This document shows, in pieces, positions 27,322 through 36,741 of a DNA stretch of 64,000 nucleotides. The DNA lies in assembly GCF_018860805.1 (NCBI RefSeq), contig NZ_JAHKQR010000001.1, forward strand, positions 281,089 through 345,088. Reading direction: 5' to 3'. The DNA is from Aestuariibacter sp. A3R04. GTDB lineage: Bacteria; Pseudomonadota; Gammaproteobacteria; Enterobacterales; Alteromonadaceae. Every line of letters starts with the position of its first letter. Positions within the stretch are counted from its first letter, which is position 1. The notes under the pieces are model-generated. The model made no database searches, had not been told where the DNA came from, and was given only the letters and a program-made list of their open reading frames with translations. A program made the translations under genes and the position numbers.

Positions 27322-29514
27322 ATGGCTTTCAATCCAAGTGAATTCAAACATGTAAACTACCTTTGGAAAGATGAAGACGTAAGTGATTTATCTCCAGTAG
27401 AAAACCTTGTTTACCGCTCGAACAAACTAGGCGACGATCAACGAATTACCAATACTGGTGGCGGTAATACATCAGCAAAGATCATGGAAAAAGACCCGCT
27501 TTCCGGTGAAGAAGTGGAAGTTCTCTGGGTGAAAGGCTCTGGTGGTGATTTACGCACATCTAAAGTAGAAAACTTCTCTTCTCTTTACATGGATAAACTC
27601 ATCGCTCTTCAGGACATATACAACTCTGCAGACGAAGTCGGTGTGAAAACACAAATAGAAGACGATATGGTAGCCATGTATCGTCATGCCACCTTCAATC
27701 TAAATCCTAGAGCTACCTCCATCGATACACCCCTTCACGCCTTTATTCCATATAAGCATGTCGATCACATGCATCCGAATTCTGTCATCGCCGTCGCGGC
27801 CAGTAAAAATTGTAAGGCCTTGACGAAGGAAATTTTTGGTGACGAATTGATTTGGACTGAGTGGCAGCGCCCTGGTTTTGATCTAGGTCTCAAGCTGCAG
27901 CAAATCTGTCGCGATTACCCGGATGCAAAAGGGGTTATTTTAGCTGGCCACGGAGTGATTAATTGGGCAAATGACAGCAAAGCGTGTTACCAGTTAAGCC
28001 TTGATATCATTGAAAAGGCTGCGCGTTACATTGAAAGTCACGACAAAGGCGACATGACTTTCGGTGGGCAAAAATATGCAAAGCTAGCGCAAAGCGAAAG
28101 AGAGGCAGTTCTCGCAGAAGTACTGCCTTACTTACGAGGTTTGGTATCAGGTGAAAATAAACTGATTGGAACGGTACAAGATGATGATGACGTGTTGCGT
28201 TTTGTAAACAGTGCAGATGCCCCGCGTTTGGCAGACCTCGGAACATCATGCCCAGACCATTTTTTACGGACAAAAATAAAGCCGCTGTACGTAGAGTGGA
28301 ACCCCGAAACTGATTCAGTAGAAAAGCTTAAAACACTGTTAGCAGAAGGCGTGGCAAAGTACAAAGAAGATTACAGTGCTTACTATGAAAAATGCAAGCA
28401 TGACAATTCACCAGCGCAGCGTGCATCATCACCGTCTATTTGCCTAATACCCGGTGTGGGGATGGTTGCATGGGGTAAAAACAAGTCTGAATCTCGTGTA
28501 ACAGCAGAGTTTTACAATTGTGCTATTGAAGTTATGCGGGGGGCAGAAGCCATTGATGAATATGTCGCGCTACCTCAGCAAGAAGCCTTCGATATAGAGT
28601 ACTGGTTACTCGAAGAAGCTAAACTGCAACGCATGCCAAAAGAAGCGCCTCTAGCCCGAGATGTTGTTGTTGTTATTGGCGCTGGCGATGGCATAGGAAA
28701 AGCCACTGCCCACAGAGTAGCGCGTGAAGGTGCTCATGTTGTGTGTGCCGACTTGCGCTTAGAAAATGCAAAAGCGACGGCTGAAGAACTTGAAGCTATT
28801 TACGGCAAGGGCATTGGTGTGGCTGGCACGGGGATTTCATCGTGCGGCCCTGCAATTGCACTGCAGGTTGATATAACTAAACGCGAGACTGTGGAAGCGT
28901 TGTTCAGGAATGTTGCTCTAGCGTATGGTGGCATAGATAGTGTAATTGTAACCGCAGGCGTTTTCATTGCTGAAGGTGATGATCTCGCTAAAAACGATGA
29001 AGTGTTTGAACTGAGCTTTAACGTTAATGTGAAAGGGGGTTATGTCGTCGCTTCAGAAGCCCAAAAATTGTGGGAAAAGCAGGGCCTGAAAGGAAAGATG
29101 GTATTAACCACCAGTGTTAACGGTGCGGTATCAAAGAAAGGTTCATTGGCTTACGATACAAGTAAATCTGCGGCGAATCACTTAGTGAGAGAGTTAGCTG
29201 TGACTTTGGCTCCGCTGGTGAATGTTAATGCGCTGGCGCCTGCAACAGTTGTACAGGGAAGTAGCATGTTCCCTCGGGATCGCGTCATTTCTTCATTAAC
29301 CAAATACGACATCCCGTTTAATGAGTCCGATTCAACAGAAGAACTGCGCACTCGGCTCGCCGAATTTTATGCGCAGAGAACACTGACAAAATCGCCCATT
29401 ACACCAGAGGATCAAGCTGAGGCTGCTTACCTCCTTGTATCTGGACAACTAATGAAAACGACTGGCCAAATTATTAGTGTAGACGGTGGTTTGCACGAAG
29501 CCTTCCTACGCTAG
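27322..29514 (+). CDS. rhaD: Bifunctional rhamnulose-1-phosphate aldolase / lactaldehyde dehydrogenase
   Basis: 730 residues, two domains. Residues about 1-430 form a class II aldolase of the RhaD/fuculose-aldolase fold (NTGGGNTSAK, then HAFIPYKHVDHMHPNS with metal-binding histidines, and ILAGHGVINW). Residues about 445-730 are a short-chain dehydrogenase (VIGAGDGIGKATA, NVNVKGGYV, TTSVNG with YDTSK, ending VDGGLHEAFLR). The aldolase splits rhamnulose-1-P into DHAP and L-lactaldehyde, and the dehydrogenase domain is taken to oxidise L-lactaldehyde to L-lactate, so the aldehyde need not leave the protein. The ribosome site AGGAC precedes the ATG. It is followed at 9 bp by the isomerase gene. 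Confidence 0.93.
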   Translation: MAFNPSEFKHVNYLWKDEDVSDLSPVENLVYRSNKLGDDQRITNTGGGNTSAKIMEKDPLSGEEVEVLWVKGSGGDLRTSKVENFSSLYMDKLIALQDIYNSADEVGVKTQIEDDMVAMYRHATFNLNPRATSIDTPLHAFIPYKHVDHMHPNSVIAVAASKNCKALTKEIFGDELIWTEWQRPGFDLGLKLQQICRDYPDAKGVILAGHGVINWANDSKACYQLSLDIIEKAARYIESHDKGDMTFGGQKYAKLAQSEREAVLAEVLPYLRGLVSGENKLIGTVQDDDDVLRFVNSADAPRLADLGTSCPDHFLRTKIKPLYVEWNPETDSVEKLKTLLAEGVAKYKEDYSAYYEKCKHDNSPAQRASSPSICLIPGVGMVAWGKNKSESRVTAEFYNCAIEVMRGAEAIDEYVALPQQEAFDIEYWLLEEAKLQRMPKEAPLARDVVVVIGAGDGIGKATAHRVAREGAHVVCADLRLENAKATAEELEAIYGKGIGVAGTGISSCGPAIALQVDITKRETVEALFRNVALAYGGIDSVIVTAGVFIAEGDDLAKNDEVFELSFNVNVKGGYVVASEAQKLWEKQGLKGKMVLTTSVNGAVSKKGSLAYDTSKSAANHLVRELAVTLAPLVNVNALAPATVVQGSSMFPRDRVISSLTKYDIPFNESDSTEELRTRLAEFYAQRTLTKSPITPEDQAEAAYLLVSGQLMKTTGQIISVDGGLHEAFLR

Positions 29515-29523
29515 GAGTATATT

Positions 29524-30819
29524 ATGTTACGTAGAATAGAATCAGCGCTCGTAAGCGAAAAAAATGAAGAATTGTACAGCAACCTCAAGTCTGACTACGA
29601 CGCGTTAGCGGAAAAGCTTGCGCGCGACGGTATTGATATTGAGAAATTTACCAAGGCCGCCGAAGATTTCCAAATTGCCGTTCCGTCTTGGGGAACGGGC
29701 ACAGGTGGAACCAGATTCGCGCGTTTCCCTCTCAAAGGTGAACCTCGCAATATCTATGAAAAACTTGAAGATTGTGCAGTTATTAACGAGTTGTCAGGGT
29801 GCACAGATAGCGTTTCTCCTCATTTTCCGTGGGACAAAGTGGATGATTTCAGTGCACTAAAACAAGTGTCTGATGAATACGGTATCAAGTGGGTATCTGT
29901 TAACTCCAATACGTTTCAAGATCAGCCAGGTCAGGAAGTGTCGTATAAATATGGTAGCCTAAGTAACACTCAGGCGGCGTCACGCGAACTGGCCATCCAA
30001 CACAACCTTGATTGCATCGAGTACGGTAAGGCTTTGGGAGCAAAGAGTTTAACAGTCTGGGTGGGCGACGGTTCGAATCATCCCGGACAGCAACACTTTC
30101 AGCGGGCTTTTGAGCGCTATTTGTCAAGTATGGAAAAAATCTATGCGGGGCTGCCTGAAGACTGGGAAATGCATATTGAACACAAAATGTTTGAGCCGGC
30201 ATTTTACTCTACAGTTATTCAGGACTGGGGGTCGAATATTCTCGCCGCCATGCACTTAGGTCCTAAATGTAAGTCACTGGTTGACCTTGGGCACCATGCT
30301 CCTAATACCAATATTGAAATGATCGTTTCGCGCCTGATTCAGTTCAAGAAGCTGGGCGGTTTCCACTTTAATGACAGTAAATACGGTGATGACGACTTAG
30401 ATAGTGGTTCACTGCACCCGTATCAACAATTTCTTATTTTCAATGAGTTGGTTGATGCAGAGTACCGCCAGCAAGATGAATTTAATCCTTCTTATATGTT
30501 GGATCAATCCCACAATGTAACTGACCCCATAGAAAGCCTGATTATTTCGGCTATTGAGGTACAGAGCTCCTACATTAAGGCGTTACTCGTCAACAGAGAA
30601 GCGCTTTACGGTTATCAGGAGAGCAATGACGCTATGATGGCCTCTTTGGAGCTCAAAAAAGCATTCAATGTGGATGTTACGCCGATTCTTGCTATGGCGC
30701 GTTATCGGAAATCGGCTGCGATCAATCCTATAGGTGCATACCGGTCTGTTGATTATCGAGCGTTAATGGAAAAAGAACGCCCACGCGATCCTAATGCCAG
30801 TGGTTCAGGCATAGTATAG
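29524..30819 (+). CDS. rhaI: L-rhamnose isomerase (RhaI / Pseudomonas stutzeri type)
   Basis: 431 residues of the TIM-barrel sugar isomerase family, unlike the enterobacterial RhaA family. Visible features are VPSWGTGTGGTRFARFP near residue 55, SLTVWVGDGSNHPGQQ near 178, WEMHIEHKMFEPAFYS near 218 with acidic metal ligands, LVDLGHHAPNTNIE and FHFNDSKYGDDDLD. It converts L-rhamnose to L-rhamnulose. The ribosome site AGGAG lies 6 bases before the ATG, 9 bp after the aldolase stop, so co-transcription is clear. No mutarotase gene is nearby. Confidence 0.92.
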   Translation: MLRRIESALVSEKNEELYSNLKSDYDALAEKLARDGIDIEKFTKAAEDFQIAVPSWGTGTGGTRFARFPLKGEPRNIYEKLEDCAVINELSGCTDSVSPHFPWDKVDDFSALKQVSDEYGIKWVSVNSNTFQDQPGQEVSYKYGSLSNTQAASRELAIQHNLDCIEYGKALGAKSLTVWVGDGSNHPGQQHFQRAFERYLSSMEKIYAGLPEDWEMHIEHKMFEPAFYSTVIQDWGSNILAAMHLGPKCKSLVDLGHHAPNTNIEMIVSRLIQFKKLGGFHFNDSKYGDDDLDSGSLHPYQQFLIFNELVDAEYRQQDEFNPSYMLDQSHNVTDPIESLIISAIEVQSSYIKALLVNREALYGYQESNDAMMASLELKKAFNVDVTPILAMARYRKSAAINPIGAYRSVDYRALMEKERPRDPNASGSGIV

Positions 30820-30916
30820 GATTTGTAGCAATCACGTCATGTCTGTACCCTACAAACACGACTGAATAAGAACAATAATAAAAGTAGTAGTTAGAAGATC
30901 TTTTGTCGTTAAAATA

Positions 30917-32080
30917 ATGGAATACAATTCGCTAATGTTACTCAAAAATTGTCATAACTATCATGATTTTAGAAAACTAGCTAAAAGAAGATTACCAGGG
31001 CCAATATTTAATTACATTGATGGCGGCGCTGATGACGAAGTAACAATGCGTCGCAATTCTGAGTCATTTCAGTCTTGCGATCTTATTCCAAATGTTCTCA
31101 CCGGGGTGAAGGATATAGACCTGAGTGTAGACGTTATGGGTCAGAAGCTGGCCCTTCCTGTCTACCTGTCTCCCACCGCCCTGCAGCGACTATTCCATCA
31201 CCAGGGGGAACGGGCTACCGCTGGAGCAGCGGAAAAATTTGGTACCATGTTCGGTGTCTCTTCCTTGGGTACGGTAAGCATGGAAGAAATTGCCCGTCAA
31301 TACGATACACCGCAGGTATATCAGTTCTACTTCCACAAAGATCGCGGATTGAATAGAGCGATGATGGAGCGGGCTAAAGAGTCAAACATCAGCGTTATGA
31401 TGCTGACAGTTGACTCTATCACAGGGGGAAATCGAGAACGGGATCTTCGCACTGGCTTTGCTATTCCTTTTCGACTAAATCTCAAGGGGTTATGGCAATT
31501 TGCAACCCGTCCCATGTGGGGGATCAACTACCTCACCCATGAAAAGTTTTCGTTACCACAGTTAGATGCGCATATTGATATGGGGGGTGGAGCCAGTTCA
31601 ATCGGTGACTACTTTACTAACATGCTCGACCCTTCCATGAACTGGAAAGATGTTGAAGAAATGGTGAAGTTTTGGGATGGGCAGTTTTGTCTTAAAGGTA
31701 TTATGAGTGTTGATGATGCGAAACGCGCCGTTGATATCGGATGCACGGGAATAGTTATTTCAAATCACGGGGGCCGGCAGTTGGACGGTTCACGCAGTTC
31801 TTTTGATCATTTAGCCGAGATTGTAGATGCCGTAGGGGATAAAATCGATGTGGTTTTCGACAGCGGCGTTCAAAGAGGTACGCATGTATTAAAAGCCTTA
31901 GCCCTGGGGGCAAAAGCGGTTGGGTTGGGGCGTTACTATCTTTTTGCGTTGGCAGCGGCCGGGCAGAAGGGGGTGGAACGCGCCATGCAGCTAATGGTGG
32001 CTGAAATAGAACGCGATATGCGCTTAATGGGGTGTTCAAAAATAAGTGATTTAAACCGGGAGCACGTGCGGTTTCGCTAG
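30917..32080 (+). CDS. FMN-dependent alpha-hydroxy-acid (L-lactate) dehydrogenase
   Basis: 387 residues, family length for LldD-type enzymes. Features are FNYIDGGADDEVTMRRN near residue 32, PVYLSPTALQRLFHHQGE, YQFYFHKDRG near 135, MLTVDSITGG near 155, and the FMN-binding/catalytic segment VISNHGGRQLDGSRS near 280 with the catalytic His. It would oxidise the L-lactate released by the aldolase/dehydrogenase fusion to pyruvate, completing rhamnose catabolism. It lies 97 bp after rhaI. No clear ribosome site precedes the ATG at 30917; the ATG at 30935 is an alternative. Confidence 0.88.
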   Translation: MEYNSLMLLKNCHNYHDFRKLAKRRLPGPIFNYIDGGADDEVTMRRNSESFQSCDLIPNVLTGVKDIDLSVDVMGQKLALPVYLSPTALQRLFHHQGERATAGAAEKFGTMFGVSSLGTVSMEEIARQYDTPQVYQFYFHKDRGLNRAMMERAKESNISVMMLTVDSITGGNRERDLRTGFAIPFRLNLKGLWQFATRPMWGINYLTHEKFSLPQLDAHIDMGGGASSIGDYFTNMLDPSMNWKDVEEMVKFWDGQFCLKGIMSVDDAKRAVDIGCTGIVISNHGGRQLDGSRSSFDHLAEIVDAVGDKIDVVFDSGVQRGTHVLKALALGAKAVGLGRYYLFALAAAGQKGVERAMQLMVAEIERDMRLMGCSKISDLNREHVRFR

Positions 32081-32606
32081 TCTGAGCTAGTACATCTGAG
32101 CTAGTACACCTGAAGGGCTCTCGTATTTTCGCTCCTTCCCCTCATCGATATACCAGTGTTTGTTGTGAGGTTGTGCAACTTGCCATAAAAAGCCTCTACT
32201 CTGCTTTATTTGCAGCGAGGGTGTCGCTTCTCTTAAGGTTGTCGCAGTGCGCTATATGCCTGACAGTGTATCGTCCTTTTCCTTGTCTAAGCGCCGTTCT
32301 TTGCCGGTACTTTTTCATCGGGCTTTTTAATCGTTTCTGCAGCTGTCTCCTAGGTTGTCAAATTAGTCGTTTTTTACGTCCTTCCTAAAGCTTTATTCAA
32401 ATTTATCTGACCAGCCAAACAATGCCTCTGCCCTTGAGAGTATATAAAACTGAAATAAGGGGCGGGCTGCAGTTGAACGAATATAAATCAAATTCAGTGA
32501 TTATAAATGATTGGTATTTGTCAATAGTAATCAAAATGTGTCAATATGTTAATACTGTCAACACGTGTTGCATTTACTTTAAATTGAACAGACTAATGGT
32601 AGATAT
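32081..32606 (+). other. Intergenic region with a 14-bp tandem repeat and GATT elements
   Basis: 526 bp with no credible gene. It opens with two copies of CTGAGCTAGTACA(T/C) at 32082-32095 and 32096-32109, right after the lactate dehydrogenase stop. TGATT at 32498 and 32508 (10 bp apart) and AATCA at 32486 resemble the phased elements upstream of kdgK and rhaD and are the likely control point of the GH43 gene. Confidence 0.5.
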
Positions 32607-34424
32607 ATGAAAAACCTTGGAAGTGTTACAAATAAAAAAGTTGGTTTATCGGCCGTTTTACTCGCAGTTCTTACTGGGTGTCAGGTGGACGTGGCAAGCC
32701 ACAGTAGTGCAGAGAGCCGTATGCCACAACAGGCAAAAACAGGTAGCTTTGGTGATCAGGGGGATGGCACTTACATTAACCCCATTCTGAATGCTGATTA
32801 CCCCGATTCGGATATCGAGCAAGTAGGGGACACCTACTATATGATTACCTCCAAACAGCATATGTCGCCCGGGATGCCCATCCTTAAATCTAAGGATATG
32901 GTCAACTGGGAGAATGTGGGGCACGCTTTTTCCAGCCTGTCCTGGGCGCCTGAATATAACTGGGACAGAATGAATGGTTATTCCTTTGGCGTATGGGCAG
33001 GCGATATCGCCTATCACGAGGGCAAATGGTATGTGTATCAAATAGACTATCAGCACGGGCTTATGGTAACTACCGCTGACAACATAGAGGGCCCATGGAG
33101 CGAGCCCATTATGATGTTACCCAAGACCGATGTTTTAGATGATCCGGCTGTATTCTGGGATGAAGATACCAAAGAGGCATACGTCATCGTTAACACTGGG
33201 AAAAAGCAAAAAGGCCCGGAAAATACGATCGAAGGCAATGAAAATCGAATTTACAGAATGAGCTGGGATGGCACCAAAATCCTTGATGACGGCAAGCTTG
33301 TTTATACAGGTATGGGCGCTGAAGCAGCGAAGATCTATAAGAAAGATGGCTACTGGTATATCTTCCTTGCGCAATGGACTATGGGAGATCCATCGACTAA
33401 ACCAGGCGTTAAAAATCCAAAGAACGATAGAAAGCAAATTGTACTTCGTTCTAAAGAAAGTATATATGGCCCTTACGAAGTGCGAACCGTACTCGAAAAA
33501 GGCTCTGCATTTGGAAATCGCAGTGCTAGCCAAGGGGGGTTGATGCAAGCACCTGATGGCAGCTGGTGGTATATGCACCAACTAATTCAAAACGATGATA
33601 TTCCGTTTCAGGGGCGCCCTCAGTGTTTAGAGCCAGTGACCTGGGTAGACGGCTGGCCAATTATAGGCATTGATGAAGATAACGACGGGATAGGTGAGCC
33701 GGTAAAACGCTTTGAAAAACCAATTAAAGGTTATCCGATTAACGCTCCGAAATCCGATGACGACTTTTCAGGCACAGTACTGGGCCCGCAGTGGGAGTGG
33801 AATCACAACCCAAGAGATAGTCACTGGTCTTTAACAGAGCGGCCGGGATGGCTGCGTTTGAAGGCAAGCAAAGTCTTGCCCCAGGGTGAACAATATGGCC
33901 CTAAGATAAATGAATGGACGAATAACGATGGCTCAGATGGTGATTTCTGGCGGGCAAGTAACACGCTTAGTCAGCGTATTATGGGTATTACCACGGGGAC
34001 GGCGATAGCGAAGTTTGATTTAAGTGGTATGGCTCCCAGCCAACTGGCAGGCTTTGTTAGGTATGGTGGGACATTTAACTTATTGGGAGTTGAAGGTCTC
34101 GAAAACGGAGATACTCGTTTATTTTATATGGATGGGATGAGTAACAAAACGGAAGGCCCCATTATTACGAGTGATACTTTGTTTGTGCGAACGTCAAACG
34201 TCAGAAATAACGCAACGTATGAATACAGTACCGATGGGATAACTTATACGGCGTTTGGACCGACGTTCACGATTAGTTTTGGCAAGTGGACAGGGGATAG
34301 ATTAGGTTTCTTCTCCTGGAACGAAAGAGAAGACAGGGGCTACATCGATGTTGATTGGTTTAAGTACGATTATGACGGACCAAAAGGAATAAACCAGATG
34401 ATTTTAACTCCTGATATGCAATAA
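32607..34424 (+). CDS. GH43-family lipoprotein glycosidase (beta-xylosidase-like)
   Basis: 605 residues with a lipoprotein signal (VLLAVLTG-C25). A five-bladed propeller of GH43 spans residues about 52-360. The catalytic set is D67 (NADYPDSDI), D179 (VLDDPAVFWD) and E239 (MGAEAAKIYK). A C-terminal beta-sandwich with GH43-type accessory pattern spans about 375-600 (SDDDFSGTVLGPQWEWNHNP, WLRLKASK, YIDVDWFKYDY). GH43 covers xylosidases and arabinofuranosidases; ulvan carries xylose in aldobiuronic sections, so beta-xylosidase activity is the best guess. The gene overlaps the convergent sulfatase by 21 bp. Confidence 0.88.
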   Translation: MKNLGSVTNKKVGLSAVLLAVLTGCQVDVASHSSAESRMPQQAKTGSFGDQGDGTYINPILNADYPDSDIEQVGDTYYMITSKQHMSPGMPILKSKDMVNWENVGHAFSSLSWAPEYNWDRMNGYSFGVWAGDIAYHEGKWYVYQIDYQHGLMVTTADNIEGPWSEPIMMLPKTDVLDDPAVFWDEDTKEAYVIVNTGKKQKGPENTIEGNENRIYRMSWDGTKILDDGKLVYTGMGAEAAKIYKKDGYWYIFLAQWTMGDPSTKPGVKNPKNDRKQIVLRSKESIYGPYEVRTVLEKGSAFGNRSASQGGLMQAPDGSWWYMHQLIQNDDIPFQGRPQCLEPVTWVDGWPIIGIDEDNDGIGEPVKRFEKPIKGYPINAPKSDDDFSGTVLGPQWEWNHNPRDSHWSLTERPGWLRLKASKVLPQGEQYGPKINEWTNNDGSDGDFWRASNTLSQRIMGITTGTAIAKFDLSGMAPSQLAGFVRYGGTFNLLGVEGLENGDTRLFYMDGMSNKTEGPIITSDTLFVRTSNVRNNATYEYSTDGITYTAFGPTFTISFGKWTGDRLGFFSWNEREDRGYIDVDWFKYDYDGPKGINQMILTPDMQ

Positions 34425-36596
34425 GCTGCTGCTCCTCAGACTTAGCGCTATAAAAAGTATCGAGATTAACCCAAATGCACTGCCGCCACCCGATGATTGG
34501 TTGGCGGCTAAACTGTTTCCGTTATTGCTATTGATTGAGCTGTGCTCCACGGTAATAGTGGCAACCTCACTCTGTGAGGCCTGACCATCAGAAACGGTGA
34601 AGGTAATGGTTGCTTCGCTGCCGGTGTAAGTTGAAGGAATGGTAACATCATAGGCCGTTTGGGTAACATCCAGGCTCTCAGCTATGGCCAGAGCCGGGCT
34701 TTGCGCGCTTATGGTGAGGTTATCTTTGTTGCTGTCGTTCACGGCGTAGTGAATGTTCACTGTGCTTCCAGGGTGAGCCGTAAATGCGTTAATTTCTAAG
34801 GCAATGGTGGGGGCAAGATTAACGGGTAATACCCGCACGCCAATTTGCTTTCGCAGCGTTTTGTCAGAGTCGCTTGCCACAAATGCGAAGCTTATAAATT
34901 GGGCGGTACTTACTTCAGGCACGGTAAAGGTAATCCCATTCCCTGTGTCCGTTGTGGTGACTGCTGGCCCCATGAACTGCTTGTAGCTTGTTTTCGCAGT
35001 ACTACTGCCGTTGATCAGTTCCCAGGAAATCAAAACGCTATCCCCTGCATATGCAAAGAGGTGGGATGTATTAAGCGTTAGGCCGAAACCGGATGCTATC
35101 TGTTCTTCTGGCAGGAGAAATTGGTCGGCAGGTTTGCCGGTGCTACTGGCGTCAAATGTCCCTGGACGATAGTCGGGGTTCTGCAATGGCAGTGGCGCGT
35201 CTGCTAAATCTAAATATTCGGTTAGCAGTGTATCTAACTCAATGCGCTTATCCCATGCGGTTTCAGCTAAATTGGTAGACTCTCCAACATCTTCAGCAAC
35301 GTGATACAGTTGATAGAGGTGTGTTGCGTTTTCGCCGTAATAAAACGTTTTGATGAGTTTCCAACCATCGTAAAGTACAGTGGCGGAAGGCGGCAGCCAG
35401 TCAGGCACGCGTGTAGTTACGGGGAAATAGGTAATAACGGGGCGTTTTTCCATACTTTCTCCAAGCAGAAGCGGACGAATATCTTTGCCATCGATGGTAT
35501 GGTTTGCCGGCATCTCAATACCCAAGCCATTTAGTAAAGTCGGATAGAAATCAACGGACTGAACAGGTATATCGTTTAGCGTATTTGCTTGGGTTACGCT
35601 GGGCCAAATTACAAACGTAGGTACGCGGCTTCCACCGTCGAACTGGGTTGCTTTACCGCCTCGCAGCGGAAAGTTGCTGGTTGGGTGAATTTCACCTAAC
35701 ACATCGTACATATTTCCGCCGTTGTCAGACGTGAATATAATGATGGTGTCGTTTTCTATTCCCGCTTCAGTTAGCGCACTGTATAAAATGCCAACAGCAT
35801 CGTCAAAATGGTTGACCATTGCCGCATAAGTAGCACTTCGTTGGGCGTTATAAGGTGAGCGCTTACCAATAAAATGGTCAATTTGAGCACGTTCTGCAGT
35901 AAACGGAGCATGTACAGAAAAAGGCCAGAAATTCACGAAAAACGGACCGTCATCAACAGTGTCTAAAATCCACTTTTTTGCTTCCTTAGCAAGACGGATA
36001 TCAATGTGCTCTCCCGGACTTTGTGGCTTGAGATTGGGCGCAAAAGACCAAGGGGCAAGGTAGCCTCCGGACGGGCCTGAACCGCTGTAGTGGGGGATGT
36101 CTATGTCGAATCCGTGTTCTAATGCGCTGTAGGGCGCGGGACCTAAATGCCATTTGCCAAAGTGGGCAGTATGATAGCCTTGTAATTTTAGCATTTTACC
36201 CAGCGTAGGTAGCGCGCTATCTAACCGTGTGGCAGTTAAGGGCGTGGTAGAAGGTCTGTTCCAGGGTCCTGTTGCCTGTGAGGATGCAGAGAGCTTTTCG
36301 GGGCTCCTTTCCGTGTTGGGGCTTAAAATACCGTGTCGTGCTGGTGTTTGCCCGGTAAGGATGGACGCCCTAGTCGGTGAACACAGCGGGCTGTTACTAA
36401 ATGCGTGACTGAAAACCATTCCCTTTTTCGCCAGGGCGTCTATGTTTGGAGTTTCGTAAAATTGGTTTTGTTGATAAATAGAAGTGTCATTCCACCCGAG
36501 GTCGTCAGCAAGAATGAAAATGACATTTTTGGAGGGATTCGCCAGGGCAGGGAATGTCAAACAACACAGGCCCATGAGAACAAAAAACTTACGCAT
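34404..36596 (-). CDS. Sulfatase (type S1) with Ig-like tail and GlyGly-CTERM-like sorting signal
   Basis: 730 residues from the ATG at 36596; the frame runs back to 36854, but the signal peptide MRKFFVLMGLCCLTFPALA and the GGAG site (36602-36605) fix the start at one of two adjacent ATGs. D31/D32 are metal ligands and C72-S-P-T-R is the formylglycine motif. The catalytic domain ends near residue 510. Two Ig/cadherin-like beta domains follow (NLAPTIALEINAF, TITVEHSS). The protein ends SSGGGSAFG, a hydrophobic stretch, then an Arg-containing tail, the order of GlyGly-CTERM signals processed by rhombosortase. Surface display or processing is therefore likely. It is convergent with, and overlaps, the GH43 gene. 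Confidence 0.9.
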   Translation of the reverse strand: MRKFFVLMGLCCLTFPALANPSKNVIFILADDLGWNDTSIYQQNQFYETPNIDALAKKGMVFSHAFSNSPLCSPTRASILTGQTPARHGILSPNTERSPEKLSASSQATGPWNRPSTTPLTATRLDSALPTLGKMLKLQGYHTAHFGKWHLGPAPYSALEHGFDIDIPHYSGSGPSGGYLAPWSFAPNLKPQSPGEHIDIRLAKEAKKWILDTVDDGPFFVNFWPFSVHAPFTAERAQIDHFIGKRSPYNAQRSATYAAMVNHFDDAVGILYSALTEAGIENDTIIIFTSDNGGNMYDVLGEIHPTSNFPLRGGKATQFDGGSRVPTFVIWPSVTQANTLNDIPVQSVDFYPTLLNGLGIEMPANHTIDGKDIRPLLLGESMEKRPVITYFPVTTRVPDWLPPSATVLYDGWKLIKTFYYGENATHLYQLYHVAEDVGESTNLAETAWDKRIELDTLLTEYLDLADAPLPLQNPDYRPGTFDASSTGKPADQFLLPEEQIASGFGLTLNTSHLFAYAGDSVLISWELINGSSTAKTSYKQFMGPAVTTTDTGNGITFTVPEVSTAQFISFAFVASDSDKTLRKQIGVRVLPVNLAPTIALEINAFTAHPGSTVNIHYAVNDSNKDNLTISAQSPALAIAESLDVTQTAYDVTIPSTYTGSEATITFTVSDGQASQSEVATITVEHSSINSNNGNSLAANQSSGGGSAFGLISILFIALSLRSSSLLHIRS

Positions 36597-36741
36597 CATC
36601 ACTCCATTGAAATTATGTCTACTACCACTACGTGTCCACGAGATAATAACAGAACTTGTGTTGCACAATAGAGAAAATAAAGGCACTTTGAGTATAAAAA
36701 TAATAGTTGCAATTCGACATTTTGCATTGGGAGATAAAAGG

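Noticed and set aside
32173..32388. 71-codon frame rich in Leu and Cys before the GH43 gene
   Set aside because: Composition is that of a chance frame; no start signals and no protein-like pattern.
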